NCBI GenBank assembly: GCA_938016235.1
Contig: CALLPU010000064.1
Location: 1-12,444 of the forward strand
Length of the DNA: 12,444 nucleotides
Direction: 5' to 3'
From: an uncultured Granulosicoccus sp.
GTDB lineage: Bacteria > Pseudomonadota > Gammaproteobacteria > Granulosicoccales > Granulosicoccaceae
Part shown: positions 7,651 to 12,444 of the stretch, piece by piece
Layout of the letters: each line of letters begins with the position of its first letter
Position numbering within the stretch: the first letter of the stretch is position 1
Made by a program: the position numbers and the translations under genes
Notes under the pieces: model-generated
The model's database searches: none
What the model saw: only the letters and a program-made list of their open reading frames with translations
What the model was told of the DNA's origin: nothing

Positions 7651-8522
7651 GTGCCATCATCAGAGCTGCCATGCCTGCCGACGTGGAGTCTATCTGCGCG
7701 TTGTTGCACACGAAAATGAATTCGCGGATCCCGCTGAATCGCTGGCGTCAGCTGGTGAGCTATACATGGCTGAGTGAAAAACCCGACTTTGGTCGTGTGG
7801 TTGAAAACGGTGGTCAGGTGCTGGGGTATTGCGGCATGGTCTACGCCGACAGAATGATCGGTGATGCCCCTGGTAACCTGCGTCGCGAGCGAATCGTCAG
7901 TATGAGTTCCTGGTACCTGGATAAATCGTTGAGAGGACAAGGTCTGGGGCGCGACATGTTGTTGTCCGCCATAGACGATCCATCGTTAACCTACGCTACC
8001 CTGACCAATTCCAGAAAACCTCTGGGCATTGTGGAGGCGCTGGGTTTTCAGGTGCTGGAGGATCGGCGTTACGTCTGGCGTAAAGCGGGTACGTCAGATC
8101 CGGGCATTCATCTGATCAAGGATTGCGCGATGATTGAGCAGCAAGTGCCCGACTATCAGCAACAGATCCTGCGAGACATGAAGCAACAGCCCGTAGAGCC
8201 TGTGCTGATGCAGGTTGCCGGTGAGCAGTCACTGGTGTTCTTGTCCATCAAATCCAAGGGAGAGAATGTTTGCTGGTTTGATGTTCAGTACGTCAGCAAT
8301 CCTTCATTATTCGTTGACTGCGCACAAGCGCTGGCCAATACCCTGCTGCCTGATCAGCCTTCGGTGCTGGCAGTGGATGGACGGTTTGTGGGCTATGCTG
8401 TTGAGGATGGTGTTTGCGAGCACTTACCGGTCGCGCGCTACTACGTTAGTCAACGCGTGGCTCCTCACGAGATTGATCATCTATATAGCGAGTTGCAATT
8501 GCTCGACCTGAAGCTCGACTGA
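7647..8522 (+). CDS. GNAT-family N-acyltransferase with C-terminal extension
   Basis: About 291 residues. The N-terminal half is a GNAT domain: it starts IIRAAMPADVESICALL and contains the acyl-CoA pyrophosphate-binding motif A as SLRGQGLGRDMLL (94-106), ending near EALGFQVLEDRRYVWRK. About 155 further residues follow and end in HEIDHLYSELQLLDLKLD; I cannot assign this part, and it may be a degenerate second GNAT-like domain or an acceptor-binding domain. The start ATG 7647 overlaps the deacetylase stop (ATGA), with GGA nine bases upstream, so the in-frame extension further upstream is not needed. The order deacetylase then acyltransferase suggests re-acylation of a freed amine, possibly with a different acyl group. 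Acyl donor and acceptor are not determined by the sequence. Confidence 0.83.
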   Translation: MSAIIRAAMPADVESICALLHTKMNSRIPLNRWRQLVSYTWLSEKPDFGRVVENGGQVLGYCGMVYADRMIGDAPGNLRRERIVSMSSWYLDKSLRGQGLGRDMLLSAIDDPSLTYATLTNSRKPLGIVEALGFQVLEDRRYVWRKAGTSDPGIHLIKDCAMIEQQVPDYQQQILRDMKQQPVEPVLMQVAGEQSLVFLSIKSKGENVCWFDVQYVSNPSLFVDCAQALANTLLPDQPSVLAVDGRFVGYAVEDGVCEHLPVARYYVSQRVAPHEIDHLYSELQLLDLKLD

Positions 8523-8558
8523 TGATCGCCCCAAACGGATTCGCCGTGCACGGCTCAC

Positions 8559-9743
8559 ATGAGTTCTGATTTTTTCAAACAGATTCCCAGAACGACCCGC
8601 TTTGTTGGTGTCATTGATGAAGAGAACTTCTATCCGGCACCCAATGACTGGATCATAGTCATTGCCGATATTCGTGGCTCAACCAAGGCAGTTTCAGAGG
8701 GGCGATACAAAGACGTCAACATGATTGGCGGTTCAGCCATTTGTGCTGTGCAAAATGCCACTGGATGTCGAGACTGGCCTTTTGTGTTCGGTGGAGACGG
8801 TGCCACGCTGCTCATTGCACCCGAAGAGCGTGACGTTGTTGAAGCCGCACTCGTGCGCACCCGTTCACTGGCCAGAGACGAATTTGAGCTGGATCTGAGA
8901 ATCGGTTTTGTGCCAGTGGGTGACGTGCTGGAGCTGGGTACCGACGTGCTGGTTGCACGCTATGAGGTCACACCCGGAAACAGCTTTGCAATGTTTGGTG
9001 GTGGCGGGGTGGAGTTGGCCGATGAGCTGATAAAGAATGCGGACACATCACCTCGCTATGCCGTGCCGGAGTATACGCTGCCCGGTATGCCGGACCTGAC
9101 GGGCTTGTCGTGTCGCTGGGAGGCTCTGGGCACTCAGAAGGGGAGTATTCTGTGTTTGCTGGTGAGACCGCTGGCGGATGATTTTCAGCACAAGCAAAGC
9201 GTGCTGTCAGCGTTCCTCGAATCTCTGACCGAGATTATCGGTCATGAGCTCAGCCAGGCCAGCCCGGTCACGGCGAGTGCGCTGCGATTTCGCTGGCCAC
9301 CCAAGGGGCTCGCTGCAGAAGCCAAAGCCACAAGGGCAAACCGGTCCTACTGGTCGAGGGTGATTGAGCTATACGCCAAGACGTTTGTTCAGTGGATTCT
9401 CGAGCGCTATAACTTGCGGGGCGGCGGCTACGACGGAGCCACTTACCGTGACGAGCTGTGCAAGAACAGTGATTACTGCAAGTTCGATGACATGCTACGG
9501 ATGGTGCTGGATTGTACGGCGGATCAGGTAAGCCGTATTCGATTGTTGCTCGAAGACATGCAATCCAGAGGTGAGGTGGATTTCGGTGTTTTTGAAACCG
9601 AGCACGCGCAGATAACCTGTTTACTGTTTGATCTTGAGTCCAGTCAGCATCTGCACTTTGTGGACGGTACGGAAGGCGGATTCTATGCCGCCTCAAAAGC
9701 CTTGAAGAAGCAAGCTGAAGAGCGGGGTGGGACTGGCTCATGA
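8559..9743 (+). CDS. DUF3095 protein, class III nucleotidyl cyclase-like
   Basis: Soluble protein of 394 residues matching the DUF3095 family. The N-terminal half resembles a class III adenylate/guanylate cyclase catalytic domain. IADIRGSTKA (35-44) supplies one metal-binding Asp (D37), and FVFGGDGATLL (75-85) supplies the second (D80); both are retained, so nucleotide binding and catalysis are possible. The C-terminal part (about 215-394) is predicted mostly helical and carries no motif I recognise. ATG 8559 is 36 bases after the GNAT gene and has only a weak ACGG Shine-Dalgarno-like sequence. The end overlaps the YcaO gene by four bases (ATGA). I know of no experimentally established role for DUF3095. 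Making a signalling nucleotide or activating a substrate with a nucleotide are both open. Family is confident, function is not. Confidence 0.85.
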   Translation: MSSDFFKQIPRTTRFVGVIDEENFYPAPNDWIIVIADIRGSTKAVSEGRYKDVNMIGGSAICAVQNATGCRDWPFVFGGDGATLLIAPEERDVVEAALVRTRSLARDEFELDLRIGFVPVGDVLELGTDVLVARYEVTPGNSFAMFGGGGVELADELIKNADTSPRYAVPEYTLPGMPDLTGLSCRWEALGTQKGSILCLLVRPLADDFQHKQSVLSAFLESLTEIIGHELSQASPVTASALRFRWPPKGLAAEAKATRANRSYWSRVIELYAKTFVQWILERYNLRGGGYDGATYRDELCKNSDYCKFDDMLRMVLDCTADQVSRIRLLLEDMQSRGEVDFGVFETEHAQITCLLFDLESSQHLHFVDGTEGGFYAASKALKKQAEERGGTGS

Positions 9744-10957
9744 CGCGCCCGGATCAGGCGGTAATCTACAGGCACGGCACGCACCGAGTCTGCCCACCTG
9801 AACAGACCCTGGCCAGGATCCTGCCAATGATGGACGCGATGGGCATCACCCGAATAGCCGATGTCACGGGCCTGGATACCCTGGGTATTCCGGTTGTGAT
9901 GGTGATCAGGCCCAATGCGCGCTCTGTATCAGTGTCGCAGGGTAAAGGCAGTACGCTGGACGCCGCCAGAGTATCCGGGCTCATGGAGAGCATGGAGGGC
10001 TATCATGCTGAGCATATGGATCATGTGGTCAGGATCGGTTCTGCTGATGATCTTCGCAGAACAGTGACGGTGGTGGATGACAAGCAGTTGCCGCGTATGC
10101 AGGGTTCACGGTTCAACCGGCAATGGCCAATCGCCTGGATCGAAGCGATGGATCTGATGAGCGATAGACTCGTGTGGGTGCCTTATGAAATGGTGCACAC
10201 CAACTACACGTATCCTCGTCCAGCAGGCAGTGGTTGTTTTCCAGCCAGCAGTAATGGACTGGCTTCGGGTAACACGCTGGAAGAGGCTATTGTGCACGGG
10301 ATCTGCGAAGTCATTGAGCGCGATGCATTGTCGTTGTGGCACCAGTCTGACAGCGATACGATTGACGCAACATCGATTGACCAGAGCACGGTAGATAGTG
10401 CAGCCTGTCAACAAACGCTGGCCTCACTCAGTGAGTCCGATCAGGATACCTGCATTTGGGACATTACCTCCGACACCGGCATACCGACCTACCTTGCCGT
10501 GATCATCGATCGAAATTCCCGGCAACAGCATATTGGCGTCGGCTCTGGCACGCATCTGTCGCGCGAAGTGGCACTGCTGCGTGCATTGCATGAGGCAGTA
10601 CAGGTGCGCACCACCTACATTGTGGGTGCACGGGACGATATTTCCCGGCATGAGTATTCGGTTGAGGGGGTAGCCGCCAAGCAACGGTTGTTCGGGCATC
10701 TCATTGATCAGTCAACATTCTCGTCGAGCTATACGCAAACCCCGGATTGTTGTTCCGATTCGATTGGGCAAGATAAACAGACGCTGCTCAATGCATTGGA
10801 TCAAGTGGGGTTATCGCAAATTCTGTGTGTGGATCTGAGCAAACGTGCCTTTGATATTGCGGTGGTCAGAATTCTCATTCCGGGTATGGAATCGCCGCAC
10901 GATGATGAAGGGTACCTGCCGGGCCCGAGAGCAAAACGATTGAGAGTACCCCGGTGA
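9740..10957 (+). CDS. YcaO-domain ATP-dependent peptide-backbone modifying enzyme
   Basis: 405 residues, spanning a full YcaO domain. Visible ATP/Mg-binding motifs are SVSVSQGKG (62-70), the helix with E83 and E86 (SGLMESMEGYHAE), SNGLASGNTLEEA (171-183), CEVIERDALSLW (189-200, Glu190, Glu193 and Arg194), and LHEAVQVR (283-290), the E-x2-Q-x-R motif. YcaO enzymes phosphorylate backbone amide oxygens. Alone or with partners they form azolines, amidines or thioamides. The immediately following TfuA gene, overlapped by four bases (GTGA), points to the thioamide-forming YcaO-TfuA class. The C-terminus (PGPRAKRLRVPR) lacks the PxPxP tail of azoline-forming cyclodehydratases, and there is no adjacent E1/Ocin-ThiF-like partner, which again favours thioamidation over azoline formation. 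The peptide or protein substrate is not identified. Confidence 0.93.
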   Translation: MTRPDQAVIYRHGTHRVCPPEQTLARILPMMDAMGITRIADVTGLDTLGIPVVMVIRPNARSVSVSQGKGSTLDAARVSGLMESMEGYHAEHMDHVVRIGSADDLRRTVTVVDDKQLPRMQGSRFNRQWPIAWIEAMDLMSDRLVWVPYEMVHTNYTYPRPAGSGCFPASSNGLASGNTLEEAIVHGICEVIERDALSLWHQSDSDTIDATSIDQSTVDSAACQQTLASLSESDQDTCIWDITSDTGIPTYLAVIIDRNSRQQHIGVGSGTHLSREVALLRALHEAVQVRTTYIVGARDDISRHEYSVEGVAAKQRLFGHLIDQSTFSSSYTQTPDCCSDSIGQDKQTLLNALDQVGLSQILCVDLSKRAFDIAVVRILIPGMESPHDDEGYLPGPRAKRLRVPR

Positions 10958-12270
10958 TTGTCGTATACGCAGGTCCGACCATAACTCACGATGAGGTAAG
11001 AGAGCACTGTGACTGTGTCTGTCTGCCACCGGTCAGCCAGGGAGACTTACTGGATATTCTGCCGCAAAAGCCGCAGATCATTGCCATTGTTGACGGATAT
11101 TTCGAAGGAGTACCGTCGGTATGGCACAAGGAAATTCTTTACGCGATGGAGCAGGGTGTTGCGGTTTATGGATGTTCCAGCATGGGTGCCTTGAGAGCTG
11201 CGGAGTTGTCCGTGTTCGGTATGGTAGGCGTAGGAAGAATCTACGAGTGGTTCAGAGACGGCACACTGACCGATGATGATGAGGTTGCAGTTTTGCACGG
11301 TCCCGAAGAGGCCGGATTCGTGGTGGCCTCCGAGCCCATGGTGAATATCCGGGCTACGCTGGACCTGGCCAGGTGTAGGGGCGTCATTGATGATCAGCAG
11401 AAGCAGGTTTTACTGTCACAGGGCAAGGCACTGTTCTATAAACAACGGAGCTGGTCGCGATTGTTTGAACAGGTAGAAAACACCGCCGAAAGAACCCTGC
11501 TTTGTGATGATACGCGAGCGTGGTTGACCTCTCACCGAGTGAATCTGAAACAGCAGGACGCCATTGAAATGCTGAATCAGTTAAACAGGCGGGATGATAC
11601 TGCTGAGCCGATAGCTGCAGCGTTCCACTTTGAATGGACGCATGTGTGGGATTCGGCGTATCAGTTGCACAAGCAGGCAGCCGGCTTGATTGAATCAGTG
11701 AGTGAGCGCGATCATGATGTGTTGAACCAGCTCCGATTGTGCCCTGATCAGTACGCGCGTTATCACGACAAGGCGCTGTTGGCCTGGTTATGTAGCCACC
11801 CTGTCGAGTTAGCGGTTGAAGACGCCGACCTGAAAAAAGCGCTGAGTACATTCAAGCAAACCAATCGGCTAGCCAGCCGACAACAGGTTATTGATCATGC
11901 GGAACGTATCGCTTTAACGGAAGCCCAACTCGTGGAGATGCTGGAAAACGCTGCCTTGGTGGAGGAGGCGCGAGATACCGCTGGAACGCTGCAGATGGGC
12001 ATCGTCGAACAGTTGAAGCTCGATGGCTATTACCTGGCGTTGGAGCAAGCAGTGGCACGCAAGCAAGATGTGCTGGCCGCTGCCGATCTGGCGAGCTCAT
12101 GCTCAACGTTGATACCGGCTCAGGTACTGGCCTGGTACTTCGAGCAGGAGCTGGGTACCCGGATACCAGCCCGAATGGACAGTCATCTGAACAGAATTGG
12201 TATGGACTGCCGTCAGGACTTTGATCAACTGATCGCAGAACACTACCTGTACAGGAGTGTTGGTCAATGA
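10954..12270 (+). CDS. tfuA-like: TfuA-like protein, YcaO partner
   Basis: 438 residues. The TfuA core is in the N-terminal part: VYAGPTITHDEV at the start, IVDGYFEGVPSVWHKEIL (45-62), VYGCSSMGALRAAEL (71-85) and GVGRIYEWFRDGTLTDDD (92-109). TfuA takes its name from the trifolitoxin system. In thioamide-forming systems it works with YcaO, probably helping to deliver sulfur. About 270 C-terminal residues extend beyond the core; they look helical and rich in Gln, Glu and Leu, and I cannot assign them. The start is GTG 10954, overlapping the YcaO stop (GTGA), so YcaO and TfuA should be translated in a coupled way. A 76-base spacer follows before the next start. Confidence 0.93.
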   Translation: MIVVYAGPTITHDEVREHCDCVCLPPVSQGDLLDILPQKPQIIAIVDGYFEGVPSVWHKEILYAMEQGVAVYGCSSMGALRAAELSVFGMVGVGRIYEWFRDGTLTDDDEVAVLHGPEEAGFVVASEPMVNIRATLDLARCRGVIDDQQKQVLLSQGKALFYKQRSWSRLFEQVENTAERTLLCDDTRAWLTSHRVNLKQQDAIEMLNQLNRRDDTAEPIAAAFHFEWTHVWDSAYQLHKQAAGLIESVSERDHDVLNQLRLCPDQYARYHDKALLAWLCSHPVELAVEDADLKKALSTFKQTNRLASRQQVIDHAERIALTEAQLVEMLENAALVEEARDTAGTLQMGIVEQLKLDGYYLALEQAVARKQDVLAAADLASSCSTLIPAQVLAWYFEQELGTRIPARMDSHLNRIGMDCRQDFDQLIAEHYLYRSVGQ

Positions 12271-12292
12271 TACGGCCAGGCGCTGGGCGGGC

Positions 12293-12298
12293 TATACT
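12293..12298 (+). promoter_or_regulatory. Possible -10 box (TATACT) ahead of the last gene
   Basis: TATACT matches the sigma70 -10 consensus at 5 of 6 positions. It lies 48 bases before the ATG at 12347, so a transcript starting a few bases downstream would have a leader of about 40 bases. I find no good -35 at 16-18 bases upstream and no extended -10 TG, so as a promoter it is weak on its own. An extra promoter for the final gene would fit a product needed in excess over the enzymes. Confidence 0.25.
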
Positions 12299-12330
12299 TT
12301 TGAAAGACACGATTGGAAAACCTAATTTCA

Positions 12331-12337
12331 GGAGAGG
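12331..12337 (+). promoter_or_regulatory. Strong Shine-Dalgarno sequence (GGAGAGG)
   Basis: CAGGAGAGG ends nine bases before ATG 12347. It is the best ribosome-binding site in the window and contrasts with the weak or coupled starts of the preceding genes. It fixes the start of the partial gene at 12347. Confidence 0.7.
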
Positions 12338-12346
12338 TAAATACAA

Positions 12347-12444
12347 ATGGTTGAAACACTGTTAGGCGTATCGTTGGTGCGTTTGTTTGGACAAAAAGTG
12401 TCTGACATGACGTTCAAGGACAAGCAGGGTGATCCGGTCAAGCG
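12347..12444 (+). CDS. Unidentified gene after YcaO-TfuA (5' end only); possible substrate or precursor
   Basis: The first 32 codons are present before the window ends. The visible N-terminus begins MVETLLGVSLVRLFGQKVSD and continues into a charged stretch containing KDKQGDPVK. It has no signal peptide, no Cys, and no motif I recognise. Its amphipathic start (LLGVSLVRLF) and its position directly after a YcaO-TfuA pair are compatible with a RiPP leader peptide. An ordinary enzyme or carrier protein is just as possible, because the length is unknown. The strong Shine-Dalgarno site at 12331-12337 and possible -10 box at 12293 suggest it is translated well, perhaps more than its neighbours. Confidence 0.6.
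   Translation, partial: MVETLLGVSLVRLFGQKVSDMTFKDKQGDPVK

Noticed and set aside
8522..8569. 15-codon frame starting at TGATG after the GNAT gene and ending inside the DUF3095 start.
   Set aside because: Too short to support. It arises readily when a stop reads TGATG, has no ribosome site, and its end does not align exactly with the next start.
11384..11851. Long open frame on the minus strand (155 codons) opposite TfuA, and similar ones opposite other genes (for example 3198-3767, 9268-9741, 11888-12346).
   Set aside because: They lie wholly or mainly antisense to well-supported genes with recognisable motifs. Their translations show no domain and have shadow-frame composition (rich in Arg, His, Pro, Ser).
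12300..12328. TTGAAA (12300-12305) with TAATTT (12323-12328) as a promoter.
   Set aside because: The -10 element matches at only 3 of 6 positions, and transcription would start inside or after the Shine-Dalgarno sequence of the gene at 12347.
1..12444. CRISPR arrays, insertion sequences, tRNA or rRNA genes, phage attachment sites.
   Set aside because: I saw no regularly spaced direct repeats, transposase motifs, terminal inverted repeats or tRNA-like cloverleaf sequences; the window is almost completely filled by co-directional genes.

Overview
This is a 12.4 kb stretch of densely packed, co-directional bacterial DNA. Every supportable gene lies on the + strand, and GC is roughly in the mid-50s per cent by eye. 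The gene families (Dpp-like ABC permease with a large periplasmic insertion, COG4671-type glycosyltransferases, DUF3095, YcaO and TfuA) and the 4-nt ATGA/GTGA gene overlaps suggest a proteobacterium. The window holds no rRNA, tRNA or other phylogenetic marker, so alpha versus gamma cannot be decided.

Region A (1-2977) is the end of a peptide-type ABC importer operon: the C-terminal half of a family 5 substrate-binding protein, a DppB-like permease and a DppC-like permease. No ATPase gene lies in the window. A 157-nt gap (2978-3134) follows. It contains two mutually exclusive hairpins, one preceding a T-tract, so a terminator or attenuator is possible.

Region B (3135-8522) is a sugar-modification block: a MurG-like/COG4671 glycosyltransferase, a GT4 glycosyltransferase, a second COG4671 glycosyltransferase, a NodB-like polysaccharide deacetylase and a GNAT acyltransferase with a C-terminal extension. 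Between the second COG4671 gene and the deacetylase is a 39-codon cysteine-rich open frame that overlaps both neighbours.

Region C (8559-12270) holds a DUF3095 protein that keeps both metal-binding aspartates of class III nucleotidyl cyclases, then a YcaO protein and a TfuA protein, all tightly coupled. YcaO-TfuA pairs are known to convert peptide backbone amides to thioamides, as in McrA thioglycine and thioamidated RiPPs. Just downstream, at 12347, a frame with the best Shine-Dalgarno site in the window and a TATACT -10-like box starts and runs off the edge. It could encode the substrate/precursor or another enzyme.

Taken together, 3135-12444 looks like one long biosynthetic operon that combines YcaO/TfuA peptide-backbone chemistry with glycosyl transfer, N-deacetylation and N-acylation, plus a putative cyclic-nucleotide enzyme. 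The adjacent oligopeptide transporter may move the product or a related peptide. I do not recognise this as a characterised pathway. The product is unknown, and the precursor, if there is one, is not proven.
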